Assembly: GCA_903939765.1 (NCBI GenBank)
Contig: CAJAIK010000087.1
Span: 35,129 to 99,128, forward strand
Source of the DNA: an uncultured Chlorobiaceae bacterium
GTDB taxonomy: Bacteria; Bacteroidota; Chlorobiia; Chlorobiales; Chlorobiaceae
Direction of reading: 5' to 3'
Length of the DNA: 64,000 nucleotides
A program made the position numbers and the translations under genes. Numbering within the stretch: position 1 is the stretch's first letter; each line of letters begins with the position of its first letter. Shown piece by piece: positions 1 through 8,584 of the stretch. Below the pieces are notes generated by a model. That model saw only the letters and a program-made list of their open reading frames with translations. It did no database searches and was not told where the DNA came from.

Positions 1-525
1 CCGGTTATTGCCGGCCTCATTTTTGTGCTGCTTGTCGGCAGTCGCACCCCTTTTGGCTCATGGCTCGGAGAACAGGGGATTAAAATTATCTTTTCAACCC
101 CTGGCATTGTTATTGCTACCCTCTTTGTCACCTTCCCCTTTGTTGCGCGGGAGCTGATTCCGCTGATGGAGGCGCAGGGACGCGATGAAGAGGAGGCGGC
201 CCTCACACTGGGAGCAAGGGGATGGCAAATTTTTGGTAAAATCACCCTGCCCAACATTCGCTGGGGGCTGCTCTACGGCATGATCCTCTGTAGCGCCCGC
301 TCCATCGGAGAGTTTGGAGCGGTCTCGGTTGTTTCGGGCCATATCCGTGGGCAGACAAACACCATCCCGCTGCATGTGGAAATTCTTTACAGCGAATACA
401 ATTTTGCCGCATCATTCGCCGTTGCCTCAATCCTTGTCTTTCTGGCCCTCCTCACCGTAGGGGTCAAAGTGACTCTTGAAAAACAATTTCAGAAAAACAG
501 CTTTCACCATCAGGAACTGCCATGA
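1..525 (+). CDS. cysW: Sulfate ABC transporter permease CysW, 3' part
   Basis: Only the last 174 residues are in the window; the frame is open from base 1 and the start lies upstream. The fragment has membrane-spanning hydrophobic segments and the cytoplasmic EAA loop typical of ABC importer permeases (E-E-A-A-L-T-L-G-A, then G and I-T-L-P), which docks on the ATPase. CysW pairs with CysT in the inner membrane to import sulfate or thiosulfate. Its stop overlaps the cysA start by four bases (ATGA), so the two are translationally coupled. The identification as CysW rather than a molybdate permease rests on the cysA partner and on the assimilation operon next door. Confidence 0.88.
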   Translation, partial: PVIAGLIFVLLVGSRTPFGSWLGEQGIKIIFSTPGIVIATLFVTFPFVARELIPLMEAQGRDEEEAALTLGARGWQIFGKITLPNIRWGLLYGMILCSARSIGEFGAVSVVSGHIRGQTNTIPLHVEILYSEYNFAASFAVASILVFLALLTVGVKVTLEKQFQKNSFHHQELP

Positions 526-1595
526 GCATTGAACTTCAGAACATTACCAAAAAATTTACCGGCTACACGGCGCTCGACAACATCAACCTTAACGTCGCTT
601 CGGGCGAGCTTGTTGCGCTGCTTGGACCCTCAGGATGCGGCAAAACCACCCTCTTGCGTATCATTGCCGGTCTGGAACTGCCCGATTCAGGAAAAATCAT
701 TCTGGAAAACAAAGACACAACAAACCTGCCGCCCCGGAAAAAAAATGTCGGCTTTGTCTTTCAGCACTATGCACTTTTCCGCCGTCTGACGGTTTTCGAG
801 AACGTTGCCTTCGGCCTCAAAGTGCTTCCGATGCGTGAACGCCCCTCCCGCAGTGCCATTCAGGAGAGGGTGGAACATCTGCTGAAGCTGGTGCAGATGG
901 ATTGGGCCATCAAACGCTACCCGTCACAGCTTTCGGGTGGACAGCGCCAGCGTGTCGCCCTTGCAAGGGCATTGGCCGTCAATCCCAAGGTGCTGCTGCT
1001 CGACGAGCCCTTTTCGGCCCTTGATGCCAAGGTACGCCAGGAGTTGCGCCGCTGGCTCCGGAAGCTGCACGATGAAATCCATGTCACCAGTATCTTTGTC
1101 ACCCACGACCAGGAGGAGGCGCTTGAACTGGCCGACCGGATTGTGGTCATCAACAAGGGGCGGATTGAACAGCAGGGAACGCCACAGGAGGTCTACGATC
1201 ACCCGGTCAACGCCTTCGTCTATAACTTTCTTGGTAATGTCAACGTCTTCCACGGGCGCATCAAAAACGGCAAGGTCAGCCTTGGAACCCATCATGTCGA
1301 TGCACCGGATGAACTGAAGAATACCGAAGAGAGGGCAAGCCAGGCCTTTGTGCGGCCACACGAAATTGGTATCAGCAGAATCCGCAGTGCTGAATCCGAC
1401 CTCGCCGGAACCATCCAGGAGGTGCGCATCATGGGCGGACAAATTGGCCTGAACCTTGCGTGCGAGGGGTTTGAACACCCGATTGACGCCGAAATTCCAA
1501 GAGAGCTCTACCTGAACCTTCAGCTTGCCAAAGGCGAAAAAGTCTTTGTCTCCCTGAACCGGGTACGCGTCTTTACCGGCGATTATGAGATCTGA
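522..1595 (+). CDS. cysA: Sulfate/thiosulfate import ATP-binding protein CysA
   Basis: This is the ATPase of the sulfate importer, 357 residues, the usual CysA length. Walker A GPSGCGKT is at 35-42, the Q-loop Gln near 81, the signature LSGGQ at 137-141, Walker B LLLDEP at 158-163 and the switch His near 195. About 120 residues after the ATPase core match the regulatory C-terminal (TOBE-like) part of CysA. The gene overlaps cysW by four bases and converges on the cysN gene, with two hairpins between them. The substrate call is supported by the adjacent sulfate activation genes. Confidence 0.93.
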   Translation: MSIELQNITKKFTGYTALDNINLNVASGELVALLGPSGCGKTTLLRIIAGLELPDSGKIILENKDTTNLPPRKKNVGFVFQHYALFRRLTVFENVAFGLKVLPMRERPSRSAIQERVEHLLKLVQMDWAIKRYPSQLSGGQRQRVALARALAVNPKVLLLDEPFSALDAKVRQELRRWLRKLHDEIHVTSIFVTHDQEEALELADRIVVINKGRIEQQGTPQEVYDHPVNAFVYNFLGNVNVFHGRIKNGKVSLGTHHVDAPDELKNTEERASQAFVRPHEIGISRIRSAESDLAGTIQEVRIMGGQIGLNLACEGFEHPIDAEIPRELYLNLQLAKGEKVFVSLNRVRVFTGDYEI

Positions 1596-1612
1596 ATGGA
1601 GTAAACAGAATA

Positions 1613-1663
1613 GCCTCCCGATTGCGCGGGAGGCGAAATAGAGGGTTTGGCCTTTAAACCCTC
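1613..1663. terminator. Two adjacent hairpins between convergent cysA and cysN
   Basis: The first stem pairs GCCTCCCG (1613-1620) with CGGGAGGC (1627-1634). The second pairs GAGGGTTT (1641-1648) with AAACCCTC (1656-1663) and overlaps the cysN stop codon. They lie between two convergent genes and probably end transcription from both sides. Neither has a strong T-run. Confidence 0.6.
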
Positions 1664-3461
1664 ATATCTGATAGTCGATAATGATCTCCTTTGCCTTAAG
1701 AAAAGCCGCAACCAAAGTCACCGCATCGGCTACAACTCCTCCATCGGCCAACTGAAGATCGGGCTGATAGCGTGAAAAGCTGCTTTCACCCATGTTCACA
1801 ACAAGAATGTCGTTGGGCTCGTTAAGCAACTTCAACGTTTCGATATCGTAATCGTCCGCATCATCAATGGTGGTGATAAAAATAAGCCCGGCATCGGTGA
1901 GGATACGTGCCAGCTCGCCGATTCTCCGCAGTCGCTCCCCGGCACTATCGGAATGAGAGCCAAGATCAGCATCAAGTCCGCGATCAATATTGGCTACACC
2001 GAGGTAGTAGGCGTTCATGCCATTTTGAAAGAGCCCCTGCTCAAGCGCTTTGGCCACAGCCCGTTTGCCGGTGCCCTTGGCTCCTGTAAAAACGATAAAC
2101 TTGGCCTTGTGGCGGTTGACGGAGGCACGCTGTTCAGCACGAACAAAACCTGCCTCCCAGTTGCTCTCACGATCCCGGATATGCTGCTGCAAGAGTGTCT
2201 CGCCAACGGAAAGATTTTCGACCACAACACCGCCACCGGCAATTTCAAAATTGTCAACAATAACAAACCTTCCGGTAGCCTCGCTCACCGCAGTGGTATC
2301 GAAGGCGATCGGGCGGGTGGTTTCAAGAATGCACTCACCAACGTCGCGGCAGTCGATCTGCTGTTTGCTTTTGCTGCTGGTCAAATCGGAAGCGTCGAGG
2401 GTGTTGCATATCTCCGCCAGTTTGACCGTTGCCCGTGCTGAACCGATCTTGAGCTTGTACGATTTGTTTCGGAGCATCGGTGCCCGGCCAACCCAGAAAA
2501 TATTGACCCTGAAGCGGCTGCCCACCTCCGGCTGGGATTCGCCGGGTTTGACCATGAGTTCACCGGGCCGCACATAAATCTGCGTGGCAAGGGTAAACCC
2601 GGTTGATTCTCCGGCTGATGCAACATTTTTTTGCTCGGTATTGAACGACTCGACCGACTGGACAACCGATTTTTTGCCTGAAGGGAGAAAGAGTACCTCG
2701 TCACCCACCCGCACTCGTCCGGCGGCAACTGTTCCGGCAACAATGCGCCGATCGTCATTGCTGCGGGTAAACTTGTAAATGTCCTGAACCGGAAAACGGA
2801 AGGGCTTTTCATGCAACTCCTTCTCGCTGACAAACTGGTCGAGCTGCTCCAGAACCGTCGCTCCCTTGTACCACTCCATCCGCTCGGAATGGGAGGCAAT
2901 GTTGTCTCCCTCGCGGGCACTGATGGGAATAAAGCTGACCGGCGTCACGTTGATTGCTTCAAGAAATGCGGTGTAATCAGCCTTCAGTTTTTCAAAAACA
3001 TCCTGGCTGAAACCCACAAGATCCATTTTATTGGCCAGCACCGTCACCTGTTTGACGCCAAGCATTGCTACCATCTGGCCATGCCGCTTTGAGTTCTCCT
3101 TGATACCTTCGTCGGCATCAATAACGAGAAGGGCCGACTCCGCCCTCGATGCGCCGGTAATCATGTTTTTCAAAAACTCGATATGACCGGGAGCATCAAT
3201 GATGATGTAATCACGCGCGGCAGTCTTGAAAAAACAGCGGGCCATATCAATGGTAATCCCCTGCGCCTGCTCATCCTTGAGGGCATCGAGCAAAAAGGCA
3301 TACTCAAAAGGCTTTGAATTCCTTCGGCAACTCTCTCTGACCGCTTCAAGCTTCCCCTGCGGCAAAGAGCCGGTATCGGCCAGAAGTCGACCAATCACAG
3401 TGCTTTTACCATGATCCACATGACCGACAATAACAATATTCATCTGTGCTCGTCCATTCAT
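1662..3461 (-). CDS. cysN: Sulfate adenylyltransferase large subunit CysN fused to a degenerate APS-kinase-like domain
   Basis: CysN is the GTPase that drives sulfate adenylation by CysD to give APS. The G motifs are GHVDHGKS (13-20), DAPGH (89-93) and NKMD (144-147), followed by EF-Tu-like barrel domains. From about residue 455 to 599 there is an APS-kinase (CysC)-like extension, as in CysNC fusions. It looks inactive: the P-loop reads GAKGTGKR (460-467), with Arg where Ser or Thr binds Mg-ATP, the kinase DGDN motif is replaced by GVAN, and the domain is shorter than the roughly 200 residues usual for CysC. An APS-type CysH would make PAPS unnecessary. An alternative start is Met7 (base 3443). 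The gene is last in the operon. Confidence 0.88.
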   Translation of the reverse strand: MNGRAQMNIVIVGHVDHGKSTVIGRLLADTGSLPQGKLEAVRESCRRNSKPFEYAFLLDALKDEQAQGITIDMARCFFKTAARDYIIIDAPGHIEFLKNMITGASRAESALLVIDADEGIKENSKRHGQMVAMLGVKQVTVLANKMDLVGFSQDVFEKLKADYTAFLEAINVTPVSFIPISAREGDNIASHSERMEWYKGATVLEQLDQFVSEKELHEKPFRFPVQDIYKFTRSNDDRRIVAGTVAAGRVRVGDEVLFLPSGKKSVVQSVESFNTEQKNVASAGESTGFTLATQIYVRPGELMVKPGESQPEVGSRFRVNIFWVGRAPMLRNKSYKLKIGSARATVKLAEICNTLDASDLTSSKSKQQIDCRDVGECILETTRPIAFDTTAVSEATGRFVIVDNFEIAGGGVVVENLSVGETLLQQHIRDRESNWEAGFVRAEQRASVNRHKAKFIVFTGAKGTGKRAVAKALEQGLFQNGMNAYYLGVANIDRGLDADLGSHSDSAGERLRRIGELARILTDAGLIFITTIDDADDYDIETLKLLNEPNDILVVNMGESSFSRYQPDLQLADGGVVADAVTLVAAFLKAKEIIIDYQI

Positions 3462-3509
3462 AACATCTACAAAAAAAAGATTGAGTCACCCACCCTTATC
3501 AATTGTCAA

Positions 3510-4388
3510 TTACATGTACCCGTCGCGCCGAAGCGTCTCCAGCCCGCCATCTTCACTGTCCTGGGCGCGGCCTGAGCGTTCAGCAATGTTTGAAAACTTG
3601 CCACTCTTCAGCTCATCAATGATTTCTGGCACCGTTCGTGCATCCGACAGTACCGGATTGGTACAGGGATAACAGCCAAGAGAACGATAGCGGATACCCT
3701 CACCCTGATTAAAATAGAGAGAGACCACTGGTATCTTTTCGCGCTCGATATATTCCCAGATGTTCTGCTCGGTCCAGTCGAGCAGCGGGTGAATGCGTAC
3801 ATGGGTACCGGGAGCAAAATCGGTCTTGAACTGGTTCCAGAACTCGGGAGGCTGATCGCCGACATCCCAGACGTTATCTTTGTCGCGGGGTGAAAAATAA
3901 CGCTCTTTTGAACGGCTCCCCTCTTCATCAGCCCTGACGCCGACAATCACACCGGTATAGGGCTCCCTCCCGTCATCAACCAGATAGCGCCGTTGCTCAT
4001 GATCCATCCTGTAGCGGGGCCACTCACCGGAGAGCGTATGTTTCAGCGCTTCACTTTTAAGATATTTGCAGCAGGTTATACGATCGGTATTGCCATCCGG
4101 AAAAGTGAGTTTTTCGGCAAGGGCCTCGCTATTTTGACCATAAATCATGTTCAGGTTCCACTCAAGGGCAAACCGGTCACGATACGCAATCATTTCAGGA
4201 ATCTTGTAGTGCGTGTCGATGTGCACCAGCGGAATGGGGACGTGCCCGAAAAAAGCCTTCCGCGCAAGCCAGAGCATCACGGTACTGTCTTTGCCGATCG
4301 ACCAGAGCATGCAGAGGCTTTTAAATTCACGGTAGGCTTCGCGGAGAATGTATACGCTTTGTGCCTCAAGTTTGTCAAGATGATCCAT
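3510..4388 (-). CDS. cysD: Sulfate adenylyltransferase small subunit CysD
   Basis: CysD is the catalytic subunit of ATP sulfurylase: sulfate plus ATP gives APS and pyrophosphate. It is a PP-loop ATPase. The loop reads SIGKDS here, against the more usual SGGKDS, near residue 30. The ATG at 4388 is chosen because the family normally begins at this point ([11 protein letters not shown]); a TTG at 4403 would add five residues. About 292 residues, a normal length. It lies between cysH, whose stop is about 20 bases upstream, and cysN, in one operon. Confidence 0.92.
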   Translation of the reverse strand: MDHLDKLEAQSVYILREAYREFKSLCMLWSIGKDSTVMLWLARKAFFGHVPIPLVHIDTHYKIPEMIAYRDRFALEWNLNMIYGQNSEALAEKLTFPDGNTDRITCCKYLKSEALKHTLSGEWPRYRMDHEQRRYLVDDGREPYTGVIVGVRADEEGSRSKERYFSPRDKDNVWDVGDQPPEFWNQFKTDFAPGTHVRIHPLLDWTEQNIWEYIEREKIPVVSLYFNQGEGIRYRSLGCYPCTNPVLSDARTVPEIIDELKSGKFSNIAERSGRAQDSEDGGLETLRRDGYM

Positions 4389-4408
4389 ACACTCGTTTGT
4401 CAAGAAGG

Positions 4409-5122
4409 TTACGGTTGTTCACGGTGCAGTCCGCACTCTTTGTGTTCCGGCATTTCCCACCACCAGCGACCAGCCCGGATATCTTCGCCCGGCTTGATGG
4501 CCCTCGTACAGGGAGCACATCCAATGCTCGGGTAACCCTCTGCATGAAGGGCGTTGCAAGGCACCTTGTGCTGGCGGATATAGTCCCAGACTTCAGCGTC
4601 ACTCATATCGGCCAGCGGATTGATTTTAAAGAGTCCAAATGACCCATCCCACTCAACCAGCTCAACTCCTGTTCTGGTTACTGACTGCTCTCGCCGTAAA
4701 CCGCAGATCCACCCCTTGAGGGTCGAAAGCTTCCCGGCAAGCGGCTCAACCTTCCGTATGCGGCAGCACTCCCGCCGCAACTCAACACTCTCATAAAAAA
4801 GGTTTGGCCCGTAGCGCCTCAACAGTGCTTCAAGCGTGACCTTTTCGGGCACAAGCACCTCAATTTCAATGCCGTAGCGCTTTCTCGTGGCGTCAATGAG
4901 GTCGTAAGTCTCCTGCGGAAGACGCCCCGTGTCGAGGGTAAAAATCGGTATCCGGAGTTGCTCCTTCTCAAGCATATCGGTAATAACCTGATCCTCTGCA
5001 CCAAAACTTGACGCCAGTGCACACTCTCCTGCCCCGAAATAGGCGGCGGCCCAGCGCAGAATCTCTTGCGGCGTTTTGCCAGAGAGTTCATTCTTCAATT
5101 GTTCAACAACTTCCCTGCTCAT
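4409..5122 (-). CDS. cysH: Adenylylsulfate (APS) reductase, assimilatory, [4Fe-4S] type
   Basis: The enzyme reduces APS (possibly PAPS) to sulfite in the cytoplasm. It is a 237-residue PP-loop protein with the catalytic Cys in KECGLH (C230). It carries the two cysteine pairs, CC at 119-120 and C202-x2-C205, that bind a [4Fe-4S] cluster and mark the APS-using bacterial/plant-type enzymes rather than the clusterless E. coli PAPS reductase. This fits the crippled kinase domain on the neighbouring CysN. It is the second gene of the operon, 27 bases after the sulfite reductase. Confidence 0.92.
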   Translation of the reverse strand: MSREVVEQLKNELSGKTPQEILRWAAAYFGAGECALASSFGAEDQVITDMLEKEQLRIPIFTLDTGRLPQETYDLIDATRKRYGIEIEVLVPEKVTLEALLRRYGPNLFYESVELRRECCRIRKVEPLAGKLSTLKGWICGLRREQSVTRTGVELVEWDGSFGLFKINPLADMSDAEVWDYIRQHKVPCNALHAEGYPSIGCAPCTRAIKPGEDIRAGRWWWEMPEHKECGLHREQP

Positions 5123-5149
5123 AACTCTTTTGATCTTGTTATAGCACCC

Positions 5150-6037
5150 TCAGGCGCCAAGAATCTCCTCCCTCACCGTCTCTATCCCGATACGATCAAT
5201 CGTATGGCCAAAACGCTCTTTTTTCCGGCCATGCGTGCGGTAACAGGTCAGGGTTTTCTGGATCAAGTCGTACAGCTCCTCCTCGCCCTCAACCAGCTTC
5301 TTCAGCACGGTAGCAAAACGGGGAGTCTTGCCCATCGTACCACCGATAAAGAGCGTATAGCCCTGCCTGCCGACAACCCACGCCTCTCCGGGGCAATGCT
5401 GGGTGCACGCAGTACAGTTGATGCAACTCTCCCTGTCAACCCGGTAATGGTACTCCCTTGTGCCATTGGAACCAATCTCGTCACGCACAATCGCTTTGGC
5501 GGGACAAAGCGAAAGACAGAGCCGGCAATCACAGCACGACGAGGCAATCCAATCCGGCTCGATGGCTCCCCTGACACCTATATCATTTTCGTTTGCCTTG
5601 GTACAGTTATTGGCGCAGCCCGTTACCGCCATCTTGAATTTTGAAGGAGCCTCCTTATAAAAAAAGCGACGATCGAGCTCTGTTGCAATCTTCTTGGTAT
5701 CTATGACTCCCCACTTACAGGTCGCCTCTCCCGGACAGGCAACAATGACTCGTACCCGGGGGCCGGAAGCCCCCATTTCAACTCCCGCCTGACTCAAGGC
5801 AAGTTGTGCACTCTCCAGATTATCATGATGCACATGATGAATCTCAACGCCCTGACGAGTGGAGAGATGAACAACTCCCCGGCCATAGAGTTCAGCAACT
5901 TCAGCAATGCTGGCAAGTTGCAGTGCACTCAAATCGCCAGCAACAGCCTTGATGCGCAAAAGATAGTAATCGTGCTGCTTCTGGCGCAACACTCCAGGAC
6001 CAGTCACGGCTGTCAAACCAGATTCACGTTCCGCCAT
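5150..6037 (-). CDS. Small siroheme sulfite reductase with ferredoxin domain (assimilatory, Dsr/Asr-like)
   Basis: It probably reduces sulfite to sulfide for cysteine synthesis. The protein has 295 residues. A short nitrite/sulfite reductase ferredoxin-like half precedes the siroheme/[4Fe-4S] motif C101-x5-C107 and C141-x3-C145. An inserted 2x[4Fe-4S] ferredoxin domain follows (cysteines 168-178 and 205-215). It is about half the length of CysI and resembles the compact anaerobic sulfite reductases related to DsrA/DsrB and AsrC. It is first in the operon with cysH, cysD and cysN, which argues for an assimilatory role despite the Dsr-like build. A nitrite reductase role is possible but the context is against it. 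Confidence 0.85.
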   Translation of the reverse strand: MAERESGLTAVTGPGVLRQKQHDYYLLRIKAVAGDLSALQLASIAEVAELYGRGVVHLSTRQGVEIHHVHHDNLESAQLALSQAGVEMGASGPRVRVIVACPGEATCKWGVIDTKKIATELDRRFFYKEAPSKFKMAVTGCANNCTKANENDIGVRGAIEPDWIASSCCDCRLCLSLCPAKAIVRDEIGSNGTREYHYRVDRESCINCTACTQHCPGEAWVVGRQGYTLFIGGTMGKTPRFATVLKKLVEGEEELYDLIQKTLTCYRTHGRKKERFGHTIDRIGIETVREEILGA

Positions 6038-6304
6038 GCTCTCAAAAATTTGGGGATCTTACTCCATTCACCATACCCGTTACCTGCAAAGAGGAGGGCA
6101 CGGACTAAATTAACGATTGTTAATAAAGCGCAAGAGGGAGCACATCTCCAAACCGGACCACGAGAAATACCGTAAATATGGTAGAGGGGAGGGTCCCCCG
6201 GGAGCGCCGAGCTCCAGCTCGGCTCAACAAAAAGCTGATTTATGCTGAGAATGAACCATGAACTGCATCACGCCATTCTATGATCTTACTTTCAGAACTA
6301 AAAC
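6038..6304. other. Intergenic region upstream of the sulfite reductase operon
   Basis: No gene is visible. It should hold the promoter of the minus-strand sulfur operon. Two elements stand out: a 22-bp motif at 6165-6186 that recurs at 16530-16551, and a GC-rich palindrome at 6206-6223, where GCCGAGCT and AGCTCGGC are separated by two bases. The palindrome could end hicBA transcripts coming from higher coordinates. Confidence 0.5.
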
Positions 6305-6529
6305 TTATGCTTGAAGAAAATCATCAACTGTGACCTGTGCCTGTTTCAAGATGGCTCTCAATGTTCCCTCTGGCATATCTCCCGGATGATTCGGAATGGT
6401 AGTAAAAATCTTCATGGCCGGATGAAACCAGAGTTCATGGCTTCCGGCAGCCTGCCTGTAAAATTCAAAGCCGAATGTTTTCAGTTTCCTGATAATATCC
6501 CGATATGAATGATTCGCAAGCCTTCCCAT
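6305..6529 (-). CDS. hicA: HicA-type mRNA interferase toxin
   Basis: A small basic protein of 74 residues with the double-stranded-RNA-binding-like HicA fold. The motif G-S-H near 29-31 carries the catalytic His and is followed by a W-F-H-P strand, and the final helix begins around T-L-R-A-I-L-K-Q-A. HicA cleaves mRNA and is held inactive by HicB. Its start overlaps the hicB stop by one base, so the antitoxin is made first. The pair sits directly downstream of the first DGR target gene. Confidence 0.88.
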   Translation of the reverse strand: MGRLANHSYRDIIRKLKTFGFEFYRQAAGSHELWFHPAMKIFTTIPNHPGDMPEGTLRAILKQAQVTVDDFLQA

Positions 6530-6753
6530 TATAATCCTACGATTAACGGGTAATCAAAAGATTCCTGGACAAAAAGAAGCTCTTTTTCTGGTTCCTGCCC
6601 TGCTTCAAGAAGCATTTTAGCTACATCACGAGCGATCTCAAGAGTTTCACTGATCGTTCTCCCCTGAGCTACAAGTCCCTGCAACGTATCAGAAGTTGCC
6701 AGATAAACCCCCTCTGGCAGCTTTTCGATATGAATGGTAATAATGGTTTCCAT
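6529..6753 (-). CDS. hicB: HicB-type antitoxin
   Basis: 74 residues with the HicB partial RNase-H-like fold: an N-terminal strand-rich half with the usual G-L-V-A-Q-G-x-T motif (about 26-33), then the helix T-I-S-E-T-L-E-I-A-R-D. The protein is short and has no obvious C-terminal helix-turn-helix or ribbon-helix-helix domain, so it may bind only the toxin. It is translationally coupled to hicA. Confidence 0.86.
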   Translation of the reverse strand: METIITIHIEKLPEGVYLATSDTLQGLVAQGRTISETLEIARDVAKMLLEAGQEPEKELLFVQESFDYPLIVGL

Positions 6754-6824
6754 ATCAGTAGAATATTCAAAATGTTGGTGTATGGTTTACGATACAACAT
6801 GTTTCACTATTTTCATCAGCGGCG

Positions 6825-6916
6825 GCCCACCTTCGGCGGGCATTTCTGTAATCGGTTGTTACCAGAACATTTTGGCGTGCAGCGTTTCGTCCCTCAACGC
6901 AGCTCACCAAAATGTT
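6825..6916 (-). other. Double hairpin downstream of VR1
   Basis: On the plus strand, AACATTTTGG (6866-6875) pairs perfectly with CCAAAATGTT (6907-6916). An inner stem joins 6879-6886 with 6896-6903, with one mismatch. A second hairpin pairs 6825-6831 with 6835-6841. The block begins 50 bases after the stop codon of the VR1 gene. The same arrangement follows VR2, with compensatory base changes, so the structure itself appears conserved. In DGRs, hairpins just after the variable repeat are known to aid target recognition. Confidence 0.8.
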
Positions 6917-6965
6917 GGTACTGCCCTCTCGCTCAAAAACAAAGCCGGCATGAGCAGCCAACTGA

Positions 6966-7100
6966 CTACGGGACGAAAACCAGGCGGAAGCCAACGAAGT
7001 TGAACCGGGAGTCTGGAGGGTTGTAGTTCCGATAAGCCGACCGACAGTTCACGGCAGGGAAGTACCAGCTCCCGCCACGAACAACACGGGGCGAACCCAC
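6966..7100 (-). repeat. DGR variable repeat VR1
   Basis: A 135-bp copy of the template repeat at 8450-8584 that forms the last 44 codons plus stop of the FGE-fold gene. In the sense direction it differs from the template at 15 positions, and every one is an adenine in the template (for example AAC AAC to TAC TTC, AAC to TCC, AAT to TAT). The 3' end, from GTT GGC TTC onward, is identical to the TR and fits the initiation-of-mutagenic-homology segment. Confidence 0.95.
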
Positions 7101-8264
7101 TTCAGGTGCTGGCCCACCGGGATTTTCAACGAGCCCTTTTGCCTTGCATTCGTCATAGTATGTGCCGCTGTACACATCATCGCACCACTCCCACACATTC
7201 CCGTGCATATTGTACAAACCCCAGGCATTAGGCGTAAAAGTATCTACCGCAACCGTCTTGGCACGATACTGGCCTCTCCGGTTATTGTTGTAAGGATAGT
7301 TGCCATCATAGTTGGCCTGAGATGTTGTGATATTTCCTCCTTTGTTGAAGGGGGTACGGCTTCCGGCACGGCAGGCATACTCCCACTCTGCTTCAGTTGG
7401 CAGACGATACCACTTGCCTGTTTTTTCGGAGAGCCATCGGCAATATTCTACAGCATCGTTCCAGCTTACATGAACTACCGGATGGTTCTCTTCGCTCTTG
7501 GGGCGCACTCTGCCTGAGACTCCATATCGCCAATTCACCCCTTTTGTGAGTACTGCTTTACTGCCGTTCCAAACATAGCTATCCCCCGCTTTTTCGGCAT
7601 CTGTCTTATAGCCTGATTCTGCGATAAAGCGCTTGAACTCACCAACCGTCACTTCATATTTGCCCATATAAAAGTCACTCACTTTTACCTGATGCTGCGT
7701 TTCATCGGTCGATCTTTCAACTTCTGTTTCAGGGCTGCCCATGGTAAACTCGCTTCCGTGAATCAGCACAAAATTGGCCGATGACGGCATAGAGGAGAGG
7801 CCCGGGAATGCTGCGCTGAATACAGTGATCCCGGCAAAGCATATTCCTGTGAAGCAGAAGAGGCTGGAGGCTAACAGCCTGCGCCGTTTGGAGCGAGCGC
7901 TGGCAAGGTAGAGCGCTTCAACTGTTACGGGTTTGCCTTTGTTGCCTGCTGCGCTGCCTTTGCCCGCCTTGTCGCGATTCCCTTTGCCGGAGAGCAGGGC
8001 GAAGAGGCTCAACAGAAGTGACACAAACCAGCTCAAAAAGGCCGAAACCATGAGCCAGATGCTGCTGCTTGATGCTTCTGCGCCTGAGAAAAGCTTTAAG
8101 CCAATGGCGTAGAGCACCGGCATAACAAAACTGATAATCAGCAAAATTCTGGCCAGTTTGTCGAGCTGTTTCGGCTGCTCAATGAGATCGGCAACCAAGG
8201 CTTTATCGAGCTCTTCATCGCGGTTTGATTGAGGTGCGGTTTGCTGCGCGGTTGGGTCATCCAT
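6966..8264 (-). CDS. DGR target 1: membrane-anchored FGE-sulfatase/C-type-lectin-fold protein
   Basis: About 432 residues. The N-terminal part has three hydrophobic segments (about 40-59, 69-91, 131-153) separated by a Lys/Gly-rich loop. From about 165 to the end there is a formylglycine-generating-enzyme-like (SUMF1/FGE) domain with the landmarks M-G-S-P, P-V-V-H-V-S-W, L-P-T-E-A-E-W-E-Y, G-N-V-W-E-W and R-G-G-S-W. The last 44 residues are the DGR variable repeat VR1, so the exposed ligand-binding face is diversified. The domain is probably a binding module rather than a sulfatase-activating enzyme. The start is an ATG at 8264; a GTG at 8270 is also possible. It is the last gene of the DGR cassette, followed by the conserved hairpins. 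Confidence 0.9.
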   Translation of the reverse strand: MDDPTAQQTAPQSNRDEELDKALVADLIEQPKQLDKLARILLIISFVMPVLYAIGLKLFSGAEASSSSIWLMVSAFLSWFVSLLLSLFALLSGKGNRDKAGKGSAAGNKGKPVTVEALYLASARSKRRRLLASSLFCFTGICFAGITVFSAAFPGLSSMPSSANFVLIHGSEFTMGSPETEVERSTDETQHQVKVSDFYMGKYEVTVGEFKRFIAESGYKTDAEKAGDSYVWNGSKAVLTKGVNWRYGVSGRVRPKSEENHPVVHVSWNDAVEYCRWLSEKTGKWYRLPTEAEWEYACRAGSRTPFNKGGNITTSQANYDGNYPYNNNRRGQYRAKTVAVDTFTPNAWGLYNMHGNVWEWCDDVYSGTYYDECKAKGLVENPGGPAPEVGSPRVVRGGSWYFPAVNCRSAYRNYNPPDSRFNFVGFRLVFVP

Positions 8265-8309
8265 CTTCACGTTCGGTTTGATGTTGTTTAAGAACTGTAC
8301 AAATTAAAA

Positions 8310-8362
8310 ATGCCCGTCATCTTCGAAACGGCTATCCGGCTCGTCCTACCAATGCCGGGCAT
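8310..8362 (-). terminator. Possible terminator downstream of the template repeat
   Basis: ATGCCCG (8310-8316) can pair with CGGGCAT (8356-8362). Read on the minus strand, the second arm is followed by a run of T. It lies downstream of RT and TR and upstream of the VR1 gene, where the TR transcript would be expected to end. A smaller hairpin, CCCTG/CAGGG (8384-8400), precedes it. Confidence 0.45.
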
Positions 8363-8433
8363 CCTGTGTGGTGGCTCTTTTTGCCCTGATGCTTACAGGG
8401 GCGGGGTCATCAATCTGTTCAGAGGCAGTCATC

Positions 8434-8450
8434 CGACTTTGCTTTTGAGC
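8434..8450 (-). repeat. TR-flanking inverted copy of the VR spacer
   Basis: On the minus strand the 17 bases directly after the template repeat match the plus strand at 10208-10225 with one extra A there, and at 6931-6948 with two transitions. The TR transcript's 3' flank is therefore antisense to the spacer following both variable repeats. Weaker similarity continues outward (ATGA-CTGCC). Confidence 0.75.
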
Positions 8451-8584
8451 TACGGGACGAAAACCAGGCGGAAGCCAACGTTGTTGTTCCGGTTGTCTGG
8501 AGGGTTGTTGTTCCGATTAGCCGACCGACAGTTCTCGGCAGGGTTGTTCCAGCTCCCGCCACGAATTACACGGTGCGAACCCAC
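8450..8584 (-). repeat. DGR template repeat (TR)
   Basis: This 135-bp non-coding template aligns without gaps to VR1 (6966-7100) and over 133 bp to VR2 (10244-10376). Read in the target frame it is rich in AAC codons (AAC AAC, AAC, AAT, AAC AAC AAC, AAC, AAC AAC AAC), the mark of DGR templates in which adenines are mutated during reverse transcription. It lies at the 3' end of the RT gene and overlaps its last 19 bases. Confidence 0.95.

Noticed and set aside
6966..8264. Genuine formylglycine-generating enzyme
   Set aside because: No sulfatase gene is nearby, the protein is membrane-anchored, and its C-terminus is a DGR variable repeat, so a binding role fits better.
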